Assembly: GCF_001999725.1 (NCBI RefSeq)
Contig: NZ_MDDP01000050.1
Span: 124,001 to 188,000, forward strand
DNA from: Cellulophaga omnivescoria
GTDB lineage: Bacteria; Bacteroidota; Bacteroidia; Flavobacteriales; Flavobacteriaceae
Direction of reading: 5' to 3'
DNA length: 64,000 nucleotides
Part shown: piece after piece, positions 8,306 through 17,439 of the stretch
How the letters are laid out: each line of letters starts with the position of its first letter
How positions within the stretch are numbered: position 1 is the first letter of the stretch
Program-made: the position numbers and the translations under genes
Notes under the pieces: model-generated
The model's input: the letters and a program-made list of their open reading frames with translations, nothing else
Told to the model about the DNA's origin: nothing
The model's database searches: none

Positions 8306-9364
8306 ATGCATATCGGAATTACAGGAACAGGTAGCTACATACCTACCATAACTACCTTAAATACAGACTTTATTAACCATACTTTTTTAAATACAGATGG
8401 GTCTCCTATTCCTAATTCTAATGAGGTTATTATTCAAAAATTTAAAAAAATAACAGGAATAGCAGAAAGAAGGTATGCAAAAAAAGAATTAAACACTTCT
8501 GATATTGCCTATTTAGCTGCAGAAAGAGCTATTAACGATGCCAAAATAGACAAAGAAACTATAGACTATATTATAGTTGCTCATAACTTTGGTGATGTGA
8601 ACTATGGGCAAACACAAACAGACACTTTACCTAGTTTAGCCTCTAGAGTAAAACATTTATTACAAATTAAAAATCCTAAATGCATAGCGTATGATATATT
8701 ATTTGGTTGTCCTGGATGGATACAAGGAATGATACAAGCATATGCATTTATAAAAGCAGGACTTGCCAACAGATGTTTAATTATTGGAGCAGAAACATTG
8801 TCTAGAGTAATAGACCCATATGACAGAGATTCTATGATTTATTCTGATGGTGCCGGAGCAACAATTATAGAAAACACTAAAAATACTGGTAATATTTTAG
8901 CTCATAACGCAGCAACGTATGCACTTACCGAAGCTAACTATTTATTTTTTGGAGAATCTTACAACAAGGAAGAAAACAACAATACTAGGTACATAAAAAT
9001 GCATGGGCGCAAAATATATGAGTTTGCCGTTACCCACGTACCAAAAGCTATGAAGGATTGTTTGGACCAAAGTGGTGTAGATATAAATGATGTAAAAAAA
9101 ATATTTATACACCAAGCCAATGAAAAAATGGATGAAGCAATTGTGCAACGGTTTTATAAACTTTACAACAAACCAATGCCTGAAGATATTATGCCTATGA
9201 ATATCTACAAGCTTGGTAACAGCTCTGTTGCTACCGTGCCTACCTTGTTTGATTTGGTTAAGAGAGGAAAATTAGAAAATCACGCTGTAAAAAAAGGAGA
9301 TGTTGTTATATTTGCGAGTGTTGGCGCTGGTATGAACATCAATGCCATAGTTTACAGATATTAA
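8306..9364 (+). CDS. 3-oxoacyl-ACP synthase III (FabH-like)
   Basis: A 352-residue thiolase-fold condensing enzyme of the KAS III group. The catalytic triad is visible: C135 in LFGCPGW, H269 in FIHQAN and N305 in KLGNSSVATVP. KAS III enzymes condense an acyl-CoA starter with malonyl-ACP. It sits one base upstream of a methyltransferase gene and near a GT2 gene, so it may make a special acyl or lipid product rather than initiate bulk fatty-acid synthesis. I therefore do not name it fabH. Confidence 0.85.
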   Translation: MHIGITGTGSYIPTITTLNTDFINHTFLNTDGSPIPNSNEVIIQKFKKITGIAERRYAKKELNTSDIAYLAAERAINDAKIDKETIDYIIVAHNFGDVNYGQTQTDTLPSLASRVKHLLQIKNPKCIAYDILFGCPGWIQGMIQAYAFIKAGLANRCLIIGAETLSRVIDPYDRDSMIYSDGAGATIIENTKNTGNILAHNAATYALTEANYLFFGESYNKEENNNTRYIKMHGRKIYEFAVTHVPKAMKDCLDQSGVDINDVKKIFIHQANEKMDEAIVQRFYKLYNKPMPEDIMPMNIYKLGNSSVATVPTLFDLVKRGKLENHAVKKGDVVIFASVGAGMNINAIVYRY

Positions 9365-9365
9365 A

Positions 9366-9890
9366 ATGTACGAAAAAACATATCCTAGCAAACGTTTTAA
9401 GCATACGCTAGAGTTTCTTAATAAACACATTAATACCACAGAGAGTATATTAGATTTAGGAGTTACAAACCCTTTATCTAAACTAATGACCTCGCAGGGT
9501 TTTAACGTAACAAATACTAACGGAGAAGATTTAGACGTAGATTTTTCTTCTGTAACTACTTCTAAAACAGAAGTTGTAACTGCATTTGAAATTTTTGAGC
9601 ATTTATTAGCTCCACTTAATATTTTAAAAGAAATAAAGAGTGATAAACTTGTTGCTAGCATTCCGCTTAACTTATGGTTTGCTCCTGCCTATAGAAGTAA
9701 AACTGATAAATGGGATAGACACTACCACGAGTTTGAAGATTGGCAGTTTGACTGGTTATTGGAAAAAGCTGGCTGGGAGATAAAAGATTCTGCCAAATGG
9801 ACTAATCCTATAAATAAAATTGGCATTAGACCAATTCTACGTAGTTTTACACCTAGATATTATATTGTATATGCAGAAAGAAAAAAATAA
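9366..9890 (+). CDS. Class I SAM-dependent methyltransferase-like protein
   Basis: A 174-residue protein with a short methyltransferase-like core: ESILDLGVTNPLSKLM at about 26-41 in the place of SAM motif I, VVTAFEIFEHLLAPLNIL around 70-87 (the 'FEHL' post-motif common in the Methyltransf_11/23 group) and DKLVASIPLN near 93. The C-terminus (HYHEFEDWQFDWLLEKAGW) resembles sugar- or quinone-modifying methyltransferases. It follows the KAS III gene by one base. The substrate is unknown. Confidence 0.65.
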   Translation: MYEKTYPSKRFKHTLEFLNKHINTTESILDLGVTNPLSKLMTSQGFNVTNTNGEDLDVDFSSVTTSKTEVVTAFEIFEHLLAPLNILKEIKSDKLVASIPLNLWFAPAYRSKTDKWDRHYHEFEDWQFDWLLEKAGWEIKDSAKWTNPINKIGIRPILRSFTPRYYIVYAERKK

Positions 9891-9910
9891 TATCTTTTAT
9901 CTTTTTAAAT

Positions 9911-10762
9911 ATGATGTACTACATTATAATTCCCGCTCATAATGAAGAGGCCTTTATTGCAAAAACACTAAATTCTATTCTTCATCAGACCAAAAAACCA
10001 AAACAGGTAATTATTGTAAATGACAACTCTACAGATACTACAGAAGTTATCATAGACCAGTATGTAAAAAAACATTCAATTTTTAAAAAGATAAACACTA
10101 CTTCGTCTACAAAGCATATGCCTGGTAGTAAGGTTGTAAATGCTTTTAATAAGGGCTTGGCTGCAACAGATAACGACTATGATTTTATTGTAAAATTAGA
10201 TGCAGACATAATTTTACCTGAAAATTATTTTGAGAAAATTATTTCTATTTTTAAGTCTGATGAAAAAATTGGTATAGCTGGCGGTTTTGCTTACGAAGAA
10301 GACAAGGATGGCAAATGGAAACTAAACCACCCAATGAACAAGGACCACGTACGTGGTGCATTTAAAGCTTACCGTAAATCTTGTTTTATACAAATTAATG
10401 GTTTACGTAGTGCTATGGGTTGGGACACCGTAGATGAGCTATTAGCACTATACCATAATTTTACAATTTTTACAGACAATAATTTACGAGTTAAACATCT
10501 TAGACCTACAGGAAATGCATACAACAAGCAAGCTAAACTATTACAAGGCCAAGCAATGTACCGTATGCGTTATGGTTTTACAATTAGCTGTATTGCATCT
10601 TTAAAAATGGCTTTAAAACAGAAAAAGGCAGCTGTTTTTTTTGATAATTTAACAGGCTATACAAATGCTAAAAAAGAAAAATTGCCCTTTTTGGTAACAC
10701 CAAAAGAAGGCAATTTTATTCGTGATCTTCGTTGGAAGAATATAAAGCATAAGTTATTTTAG
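9911..10762 (+). CDS. Glycosyltransferase family 2
   Basis: A 283-residue GT-A glycosyltransferase: YYIIIPAHNEEAFIAKTLNS at 3-22, the nucleotide-binding acidic strand VNDNSTD at 36-42 and the metal-binding DxD as D97-A-D99. HVRGAFKAYRK and GWDTVDELLALY supply the acceptor-side elements. No C-terminal membrane helix is visible. It lies 20 bases after the methyltransferase gene. Its last four bases overlap the stop of the convergent phosphatase gene. Confidence 0.85.
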   Translation: MMYYIIIPAHNEEAFIAKTLNSILHQTKKPKQVIIVNDNSTDTTEVIIDQYVKKHSIFKKINTTSSTKHMPGSKVVNAFNKGLAATDNDYDFIVKLDADIILPENYFEKIISIFKSDEKIGIAGGFAYEEDKDGKWKLNHPMNKDHVRGAFKAYRKSCFIQINGLRSAMGWDTVDELLALYHNFTIFTDNNLRVKHLRPTGNAYNKQAKLLQGQAMYRMRYGFTISCIASLKMALKQKKAAVFFDNLTGYTNAKKEKLPFLVTPKEGNFIRDLRWKNIKHKLF

Positions 10763-12453
10763 TTTTCTAAAACAGCCTCAATAGGTTTGCCAGTAGTACC
10801 GTTTGGCGCAGCAATACCCAGCAATGCAGAAATTGTTGGTGCAATATCAGGTATTTCTGTAAGTTTAACTGTGCTTCCTTTTTTAATTCCTTTTCCAAAA
10901 AATAATAAAGGCGCATGAGTATCATAAACCCTAGGAGAGCCGTGTGTAGAACCTGTTCTAGAATAGCTTATAATTCCTGGTTTTAAAACCACGATTACAT
11001 CTCCAGAGCGTTTTTGATTGTATCCGTTTTGTAAAATGTATGGTAGGCCTTTAGTATATTCATTTTGCCACATTTGGTATGCTGTATATGCTTTATCTAC
11101 ATCATTAAAAGTTAGTAATTCTTGCGCAAAAGCTTCTTGCACTGTTTGCAGGTCTAAATCAAGATTAGCAATAACCTTATGGTCTAAAAATACCTGATCA
11201 TTAGAAACGTTTTTAATTAAATCCTCAGATCCAAATTTAAATTTAGCCCATTCATTTAATTTAGTAGTTATTTCTTTATAGTTAACATAACCAGCCGGTA
11301 TTTTACTGTCTTTTAAATAAGTAGGCACATGCACTGCTGCATGGTCTGCACTTAAAAAAACAGTATATTCTCCTTTACCTACTTCTGTATCTAACTGGTT
11401 AAATAATCTTTCTAAATCTTGATCTAAACGTATATAAGTATCTTCAATTTCTTTAGAGTTTACACCAAATTGGTGTCCTACATAATCTGTAGAAGAAAAA
11501 CTAACGGCTAAAAAGTCTGTTATATTATCTTTTCCTAAATTTTCACCTTTTAGGGCAGCTATAGCAAAATCTGCTGTTAAACTGTTACCGTAAGGAGTTG
11601 CTTTTATAATATCAAAACCTCTGTTTTGATCCCAAATTGCTGGTAAGTTATGAGGAAAAGAAGTTGTTGTTTCTCCTTTAAACTTACCTTCATAGTTATT
11701 TTCATCTGTACCACTCTCCTGGTAAGTAGAAATATCTCTTAATGCATTCCATGTTTTTTTATATTTCTCCGCAGCATCAGAAGCATTAAAATTATTAACC
11801 CAAGCAGGTAAACTATTCATATAATAAGAGCTAGTTATAAAGTTAGCCTCATCTTTACCAACAAACCAATACGCAGCATTTGCCGCGTGGCCACCTGGTA
11901 ATACAGCTCCTCTATCTTTAATTGCTACAGCTATTACTTTACCTTTTTTTTGAGTATGTAAACGTAATTGATCTGTAACAGTTGTAGTTAACATTCTGTG
12001 TGGACTCATCTTCCCTTCTGCGCCACTTGTACCTACAGAGCTATAGTTACTATCCCCAGCACAATATACATTTACACCCAAATCTTTATCATACCAATTA
12101 TTACCTATTACACCGTGCATAGATGGTGTAGTACCAGTATAAACAGAGGTATGACCAGGACCTGTACTTGTTGGAGCATAATTAAAATGATGATTTTTAG
12201 CATTAAAACCTTCATTAATCATACGTTTAAATCCTCCTTCTCCGTATTGATTGTAAAAACGCGTAAGATAATCGTACCTCATTTGATCTACAATAATACC
12301 CACCACTAACTTAGGAGTGGTTTTTATTGGGTTAGAAGTTTGCACCTCTACTTCGTTTTTATTTCTTTTTTTAGATTTTTTTTGTGCATTAATAACGCCC
12401 GTGTTTGCTATAAAACAAACACCTAATAATGCAACAAATAGCCTTCTCTTCAT
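10759..12453 (-). CDS. pafA: PafA-type alkaline phosphatase (exported phosphate monoesterase)
   Basis: A 564-residue alkaline-phosphatase superfamily enzyme with an N-terminal signal peptide ending about NTGVINAQ (residue 24). The active-site set typical of PafA is present: nucleophile T97 in TSTGPGH, N118 in IGNNWYD, and the pair K179/R181 in AIKDRGAVLPGGH. Metal ligands are visible in IIVDQMRYDYL (D56) and in SADHAAVHVP. PafA enzymes release phosphate from many organic phosphomonoesters outside the inner membrane and have been reported to be insensitive to phosphate. The upstream region shows TACTTTTA, a near -7 box, about 27 bases before the ATG. Confidence 0.85.
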   Translation of the reverse strand: MKRRLFVALLGVCFIANTGVINAQKKSKKRNKNEVEVQTSNPIKTTPKLVVGIIVDQMRYDYLTRFYNQYGEGGFKRMINEGFNAKNHHFNYAPTSTGPGHTSVYTGTTPSMHGVIGNNWYDKDLGVNVYCAGDSNYSSVGTSGAEGKMSPHRMLTTTVTDQLRLHTQKKGKVIAVAIKDRGAVLPGGHAANAAYWFVGKDEANFITSSYYMNSLPAWVNNFNASDAAEKYKKTWNALRDISTYQESGTDENNYEGKFKGETTTSFPHNLPAIWDQNRGFDIIKATPYGNSLTADFAIAALKGENLGKDNITDFLAVSFSSTDYVGHQFGVNSKEIEDTYIRLDQDLERLFNQLDTEVGKGEYTVFLSADHAAVHVPTYLKDSKIPAGYVNYKEITTKLNEWAKFKFGSEDLIKNVSNDQVFLDHKVIANLDLDLQTVQEAFAQELLTFNDVDKAYTAYQMWQNEYTKGLPYILQNGYNQKRSGDVIVVLKPGIISYSRTGSTHGSPRVYDTHAPLLFFGKGIKKGSTVKLTEIPDIAPTISALLGIAAPNGTTGKPIEAVLEN

Positions 12454-12538
12454 TGTAAATAATTTTATTGATAGCGTAAAAGTAAATAAATAAACTTTTA
12501 ATTTTTTTATTTGAATGTCAAATGAGAGTTAATATTAT

Positions 12539-12546
12539 TATTTTTA
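12539..12546 (+). promoter_or_regulatory. Candidate -7 box of mlaE
   Basis: TATTTTTA matches seven of eight positions of TAnnTTTG and lies 20 bases before ATG 12567. It is downstream of the ATG at 12522, which argues against that earlier start. Confidence 0.35.
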
Positions 12547-12566
12547 CAAACAGAAGTCTATTTTAT

Positions 12567-13304
12567 ATGAATTACATAGCATCTATTGGCAGTTATTTTA
12601 TAATGATTAAAGAGGTTTTTAGAAAACCTACAAAATGGTCTATTATGAAAAAACTTATTTTAAAAGAAATAGACGAATTGGTTTTTGGTTCCTTAGGTAT
12701 CATTATATTTATTTCGTTTTTTATTGGTGGTGTGGTAACCATACAAACTGCTTTAAACCTTACAAACCCTTTAATACCAGAAAGTTTAATTGGTTTTGCC
12801 GCAAGACAATCTGTTATACTAGAATTTGCTCCTACTTTTACCTCTATAATTATGGCTGGTAAGGTTGGCTCATACATAACATCTAGTATAGGTACAATGC
12901 GTGTAACAGAACAAATTGATGCCTTAGAGGTTATGGGTGTTAACTCTTTAAACTATTTGGTATTCCCCAAAATTATAGCGTTAATGCTTTACCCTTTTGC
13001 TATTGCAATTGCAATGTACGTTGGTATTTTTGGCGGGTGGATAGCTGGTGTTTTTGGCGGGTTTACCACAAGTGCAAGTTTTATAGAGGGAATACAGTTA
13101 GATTTTATTCCGTACCATGTTACATATGCCTTTATAAAATCTATAATATTTGCTTTTGTAATTGCTACAATACCTTCTTTTCATGGGTACTTTATGAAAG
13201 GCGGAGCATTAGAAGTGGGTAAAGCAAGTACCACTGCCTTTGTTTGGACCAGTGTTGCTATTATTATTTTAAATTACATACTAACCCAATTATTATTAGG
13301 ATAA
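12567..13304 (+). CDS. mlaE: MlaE family ABC transporter permease
   Basis: A 245-residue permease of the Mla/Mce lipid transport type: about five membrane helices, the family signature IIMAGKVGSYITSSIGTMRVTEQ (around 96-118) and EALEVMG-like EQIDALEVMGVN. It should form the inner-membrane channel of a phospholipid transporter that maintains outer-membrane lipid asymmetry. I choose ATG 12567 because the protein then begins with the usual short amphipathic leader and because a -7 box precedes it; an in-frame ATG at 12522 would add 15 atypical residues. The stop overlaps the ATPase start by one base. Confidence 0.85.
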   Translation: MNYIASIGSYFIMIKEVFRKPTKWSIMKKLILKEIDELVFGSLGIIIFISFFIGGVVTIQTALNLTNPLIPESLIGFAARQSVILEFAPTFTSIIMAGKVGSYITSSIGTMRVTEQIDALEVMGVNSLNYLVFPKIIALMLYPFAIAIAMYVGIFGGWIAGVFGGFTTSASFIEGIQLDFIPYHVTYAFIKSIIFAFVIATIPSFHGYFMKGGALEVGKASTTAFVWTSVAIIILNYILTQLLLG

Positions 13305-14071
13305 TGATAGAAGTAAACAACCTACACAAATCTTTTGGTGAAGCGCATATATTAAAAGGAGTAACTACAGACTTTGAAAAAGGAAAAACAAACTTAATTA
13401 TTGGCCAGAGTGGCTCTGGAAAAACAGTTTTTTTAAAGTGTTTACTAGGATTATTTACGCCAGACGAAGGTTATATAAGTTATAATGGAAATATTTATAA
13501 CGATTTAAGCCCAGATGAAAAAAGGAATTTAAGACAAGAAATGGGAATGGTTTTTCAGGGAAGTGCCTTGTTTGACTCTTTAACGGTAGAGGGCAACGTA
13601 ATGTTTCCTTTAGAAATGTTTACAAAGCAGTCTAAATCTGAAATGCAAGATAGGGTAAACACCGTTTTAAAACGTGTTAACCTAATAGATGCTCACCACA
13701 AATATCCTTCAGAAATATCTGGAGGTATGCAAAAAAGGGTTGCAATTGCAAGAGCAATAGTTATGAACCCTAAATATTTGTTTTGCGATGAGCCAAACTC
13801 TGGCTTAGATCCTAAAACGGCAATTTTAATAGACAATCTTATTTTAGAAATTACACAGGAATACGATATTACTACTATAATAAACACGCACGATATGAAC
13901 TCTGTTATGGAAATTGGAGAAAAAATACTTTTTCTAAAAAACGGACATAAAGAATGGGAAGGAACAAATAAAGAAATTTTTAAAACAGACAATAAGGCTG
14001 TTACAGATTTTGTTTATTCTTCTGAGCTGTTTAAAAAAGTAAGACAAATGTATATTGAAGAACGCAATTAA
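13304..14071 (+). CDS. mlaF: MlaF family ABC transporter ATP-binding protein
   Basis: A 255-residue ATPase beginning at ATG 13304 inside the mlaE stop (TAATG). It has Walker A GQSGSGKT at 34-41, the Q-loop at Q85, the signature ISGGMQKR at 138-145, and Walker B YLFCDE at 158-163 followed by PNSGLDP. The HTHDMNS switch histidine follows. It powers the MlaE permease. No MlaD substrate-binding gene follows here, so it must be encoded elsewhere. The stop overlaps the convergent DUF389 gene by four bases. Confidence 0.9.
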   Translation: MIEVNNLHKSFGEAHILKGVTTDFEKGKTNLIIGQSGSGKTVFLKCLLGLFTPDEGYISYNGNIYNDLSPDEKRNLRQEMGMVFQGSALFDSLTVEGNVMFPLEMFTKQSKSEMQDRVNTVLKRVNLIDAHHKYPSEISGGMQKRVAIARAIVMNPKYLFCDEPNSGLDPKTAILIDNLILEITQEYDITTIINTHDMNSVMEIGEKILFLKNGHKEWEGTNKEIFKTDNKAVTDFVYSSELFKKVRQMYIEERN

Positions 14072-15573
14072 TTAGCTAATTCTCTAACCTGAATATTTTT
14101 ATCTTTCAATCTTAATTTTAACCAATCTGATATTTTTTTAGTATCAGTTACTTTGTCTTTAGATTTTGTTTTAGGCTTCCAATTAATTTCAAAAACAGGA
14201 ATAGTATCTATTTTTTTAAAATCTGTACGTATAGTGTAAGAATACCCAATAGATGCTAAGTTTTCATAATTAGCTTTAGCCTCTGCACTAACATCATTAA
14301 AAGGTATTTGTTTAGATACAATTTTTTGTAGTTGAGTTAGTTCCTTCTCTAACAAGGCAATTTTTTCTTCTTTACCCATTAGCTCAGCCTTTTTAGCTTG
14401 GTATAACTCGTCTACATATTTTATTTGGTCTACTTCCTTATTTTTAGAACCTTGTATTATTTTTAACTCGGTATTTTGTAACTCTTCAAAATCCTCATTT
14501 TTAATTTCGTTCCAACTAGCAATAATATTATCTGGCACCAACTCTTCACCCATAAACATTACTTCTATCACAGATTTTTGCTCGTTCTTATTTTTACGAA
14601 ATATTTTATCAAACAAAGACGTGTCTCCTCCGTGATATTCTATATTAGTTAAATTATTTAAATACAACCCATTACCCGAGAATTTATATTTAGCAACATT
14701 TTCTGATATAAATTGTTGCGCTTGACTCTTAAATTTAGACTCTTCCCAAGCCTTAAAAAATGTCCAACTAGCTGGAACCATAACCAATATAGCAACTATA
14801 GAAGCAAGCCTACTTATTAATCTACGACGCTCAGAGTTGGCATAACGAACCATAGGAAAGCGTAATATTTTTATGACCAAAAATGTAGCTAAGGCTATAA
14901 AAATAGTATTAATAATAAACAAATACATAGCACCACTAGCATAGTCCCAATTACCAATTGCCAAACCAAAACCTACAGTACATAAAGGAGGCATTAAAGC
15001 TGTTGCAATTGCTACTCCAAATATAACACTAGCTATAGTACCTTTTTTTGCACGTGCAATAACCAAGGCTAAACCACCAAAAAAAGCAATAAGTACATCT
15101 CTAATATCTGGTGCTGTACGCGCTAACAGCTCAGAGGATTCATCACGTAAAGGAAAAAATTTAAAGAACAAAAAGGCAGTAAGTATACTTAATACCACCA
15201 TTACTCCAAAGTTTTTTAACGAACGACGAAGTGTATCAATATCGTTAATGGCTAAGGACAAACCCATACCTAAAATAGGTCCCATTAGTGGTGAAATTAA
15301 CATGGCTCCAATAACCACAGCAGTAGAATTGGCATTTAAACCAATAGAGGCTATAAAAATAGAGCAAATTAAAATCCAAGATGTATGCCCTTTAAAAGGA
15401 ATATCTGCCACTATAGATTCCCTAGTAGCTTCTTGGTCGGTGTTATTTCGAATATCCAAAAGTTCTTTTAAAAACTTTTTAGTAGACCCAAGTAAACCTT
15501 GAAAATCTTTTTTTACGTTGTCTGATGAATCGTTGCCAGATACGCTATTATTTTGCTCTGTATTATTACTCAT
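14068..15573 (-). CDS. DUF389 family membrane protein
   Basis: A 501-residue protein. The N-terminal 60 residues are polar. A membrane domain of about six to seven helices spans roughly 65-270 and carries the family signatures VVIGAMLISPLMGPILGMGL and GVAIATALMPPLCTVGFGLA. A long hydrophilic C-terminal region follows, including a likely coiled coil around 400-425 (AKKAELMGKEEKIALLEKEL). The transport substrate or function of DUF389 proteins is not established. It follows manC by 11 bases on the same strand. Confidence 0.8.
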   Translation of the reverse strand: MSNNTEQNNSVSGNDSSDNVKKDFQGLLGSTKKFLKELLDIRNNTDQEATRESIVADIPFKGHTSWILICSIFIASIGLNANSTAVVIGAMLISPLMGPILGMGLSLAINDIDTLRRSLKNFGVMVVLSILTAFLFFKFFPLRDESSELLARTAPDIRDVLIAFFGGLALVIARAKKGTIASVIFGVAIATALMPPLCTVGFGLAIGNWDYASGAMYLFIINTIFIALATFLVIKILRFPMVRYANSERRRLISRLASIVAILVMVPASWTFFKAWEESKFKSQAQQFISENVAKYKFSGNGLYLNNLTNIEYHGGDTSLFDKIFRKNKNEQKSVIEVMFMGEELVPDNIIASWNEIKNEDFEELQNTELKIIQGSKNKEVDQIKYVDELYQAKKAELMGKEEKIALLEKELTQLQKIVSKQIPFNDVSAEAKANYENLASIGYSYTIRTDFKKIDTIPVFEINWKPKTKSKDKVTDTKKISDWLKLRLKDKNIQVRELAN

Positions 15574-15584
15574 ACATAATGGTA

Positions 15585-16655
15585 TTACTTACCAAACTTA
15601 TCTTTTACTTCGTTTAAAATAACTTTAATATCTTGTTCTTTTTCTTTTGGGCAAATTAACAAAACATCTTCCTTATCTACTACAATAAAATTATCTAAGC
15701 TATCTAAAACTACAACTTTATCATTTTTAGTGCGCACAATGTTGCCACTTGCATTACGGTCTAATAATTGCGCACCAACTACCGCATTACTATTATCATT
15801 TTTATCTAACTTATCATACAAAGAGCCCCAAGTACCTAAATCATTCCAATCAAAAGTAGCTGGTAATACATAAATACTTTTAGAATGTTCTAGTATAGCA
15901 TAATCTATAGATATATTTTCTGCTAACGCATAATTATTTGCTATAAAACTTTTTTCTTCTGCAGTGTTATAACTATCCATACCAGAATAAAATAATTGAT
16001 ATTGTTCTGGCTGAAAAGCCTTAAAAGCATCAACTATTGTTTTTACACTCCACATAAAAATACCTGCATTCCATAAAAAGTTACCCTTACTAATAAACTC
16101 TTTAGCAGTTTTATAGTCTGGTTTTTCTCTAAACTGATTTACTTTTTTAATTTCCAAGTCTGGATTTTTATCAAACTCTATATAACCAAAACCTGTATTA
16201 GGAAATGTAGGCTTTATACCTAATGTACAAAGAACCTCCTCATTCTCGCATTTTGCAAAACATTGTTTAACATCATTTTCAAAAGCGTTTTCATCTTCTA
16301 TCCAGTGGTCACTAGGAGCAACTATCATTACTGCATTAGGATTCTGTTTTTTAATTTTTAATGCTGCATATAAAATACAAGGAGCGGTATTACGCATAGC
16401 TGGTTCCAAAACAACTTGTTCTTGTTTAAGCATTGGTAGTTGCTCCAAAACTAGGTCATTATAACTCTCGTTGGTTAAGACTAATATATTCTCTTTAGGA
16501 ATAAATTTATTTAATCTATTAAATGTTTTCTGAATTAATGAAAATCCAGAACCTAACATATCATGAAACTGCTTTGGATATTCTGCAGTACTTACTGGCC
16601 AAAACCTTGACCCAATACCTCCTGCCATTATAACTGCGTAATAGTTTTTATTCAT
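15585..16655 (-). CDS. manC: Mannose-1-phosphate guanylyltransferase
   Basis: A 356-residue nucleotidyltransferase that makes GDP-mannose from mannose-1-phosphate and GTP for glycan synthesis. Visible features are the pyrophosphorylase loop MAGGIGSRFWPVS at 10-22 with the catalytic lysine in YPKQF, APSDHWIEDENAF near 115, FLWNAGIFMW around 193, and FDWNDLGTWGSLY near 268. The length fits the stand-alone GMP family without the phosphomannose-isomerase domain. It starts five bases after the SprT-like gene, so the two are co-transcribed. Confidence 0.92.
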   Translation of the reverse strand: MNKNYYAVIMAGGIGSRFWPVSTAEYPKQFHDMLGSGFSLIQKTFNRLNKFIPKENILVLTNESYNDLVLEQLPMLKQEQVVLEPAMRNTAPCILYAALKIKKQNPNAVMIVAPSDHWIEDENAFENDVKQCFAKCENEEVLCTLGIKPTFPNTGFGYIEFDKNPDLEIKKVNQFREKPDYKTAKEFISKGNFLWNAGIFMWSVKTIVDAFKAFQPEQYQLFYSGMDSYNTAEEKSFIANNYALAENISIDYAILEHSKSIYVLPATFDWNDLGTWGSLYDKLDKNDNSNAVVGAQLLDRNASGNIVRTKNDKVVVLDSLDNFIVVDKEDVLLICPKEKEQDIKVILNEVKDKFGK

Positions 16656-16660
16656 TTTGA

Positions 16661-17260
16661 TTAGTCTTTTATGAGTTCTACTTCTGCATTCGGCTGAAAA
16701 ACATAAGTTTTTCCACTAGAAAGTTCTATGCATTCGTATCGCTTTATTTTTTTTTGTCCTTTTTTAAATAGCTTACCATTATATATTCTAAATATACTAC
16801 CAATAGGTAACTCAAAAATATATGTTTTATTTGACACAGGATCAAATTGCTTTAATGCTAACGATAATTTAGCATCAGTATCACTACTTGCTTTTGGGTT
16901 TTTAAAATGATTAGCAACAACTGGCAATACTTTTGTTGGAAAAATTTCTGGTCTAATAAAAGGCAACATCAATGCCTGAAAAGTTTTTTTCCATTCTAAC
17001 CCATGAGGCTTAATCCTTCTGCCATATTTTTCAAAAGCTACTAAATGCGCTATTTCATGTACTAAAGTGATTAAAAACCTATATTTATTTAATGATGCAT
17101 TTACTGTTATTTGATGCTTTCCGTTTGGCAATCTTCTATAATCTCCGTGTCGGGTAATTCTATCTCCAACAATTTTAAGATGCACTGCATTAACTTTTAT
17201 TAATGAGGCGCAAGGTGTTACAGCCCTTTCAGGTAAGTATTTAAGAAGGATTTTCTCCAT
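16661..17260 (-). CDS. SprT-like zinc metalloprotein
   Basis: A 199-residue protein with the zinc-protease motif HEIAH at 68-72 (VHEIAHLVAFEKYG) and a downstream histidine H86 in IKPHGLEW as the likely third ligand. This is the SprT/Spartan arrangement, and in eukaryotes the family cleaves DNA-protein crosslinks. Bacterial SprT-like roles are not settled. The predicted -7 box ends only five bases before the ATG, so the mRNA may be leaderless. There is no alternative methionine before the catalytic motif. Confidence 0.8.
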   Translation of the reverse strand: MEKILLKYLPERAVTPCASLIKVNAVHLKIVGDRITRHGDYRRLPNGKHQITVNASLNKYRFLITLVHEIAHLVAFEKYGRRIKPHGLEWKKTFQALMLPFIRPEIFPTKVLPVVANHFKNPKASSDTDAKLSLALKQFDPVSNKTYIFELPIGSIFRIYNGKLFKKGQKKIKRYECIELSSGKTYVFQPNAEVELIKD

Positions 17261-17265
17261 ATATA

Positions 17266-17293
17266 CAAAAATAACAGATTCTGCCTTTTACAA
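17266..17293 (-). promoter_or_regulatory. Promoter of the sprT-like / manC / DUF389 operon
   Basis: On the minus strand a TTG is followed by a 17-base spacer and TATTTTTG (17273 to 17266), a perfect Bacteroidota promoter. The box ends five bases before the ATG at 17260. Confidence 0.65.
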
Positions 17294-17388
17294 GTGTACA
17301 CTACAGTATATTTTGTAGTAAAATACAACTTTTCTTCTTATTATTTATTTGATAATCTAATTTTTTAAACAATGTACAACAAAATAAA

Positions 17389-17416
17389 AACCGCCTATTA
17401 GCACTAACAGGCAGTT
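17389..17416 (-). terminator. Terminator after the SDR gene
   Basis: A 13-pair hairpin (17389-17401 with 17404-17416, two G-T pairs, innermost pairs open) is followed on the minus strand by TTTTTATTTT and on the plus strand by TTTTTT. It ends the SDR transcript and isolates the sprT-like promoter. Confidence 0.75.
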
Positions 17417-17439
17417 TTTTAATTAAATTATTTATTAAG

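Noticed and set aside
8306-9364. KAS III as the flexirubin DarB ketosynthase
   Set aside because: The N-terminal sequence is unlike what I recall of DarB, and no darA or aryl-polyene genes are nearby.
12522-12566. ATG at 12522 as the mlaE start
   Set aside because: A -7-like box lies downstream at 12539-12546 and the extra 15 residues are not typical of the family; ATG 12567 is preferred.
13244-13303. Upstream start for mlaF inside mlaE
   Set aside because: The added residues are the mlaE sequence read in another frame; ATG 13304 in TAATG gives the standard ATPase N-terminus.
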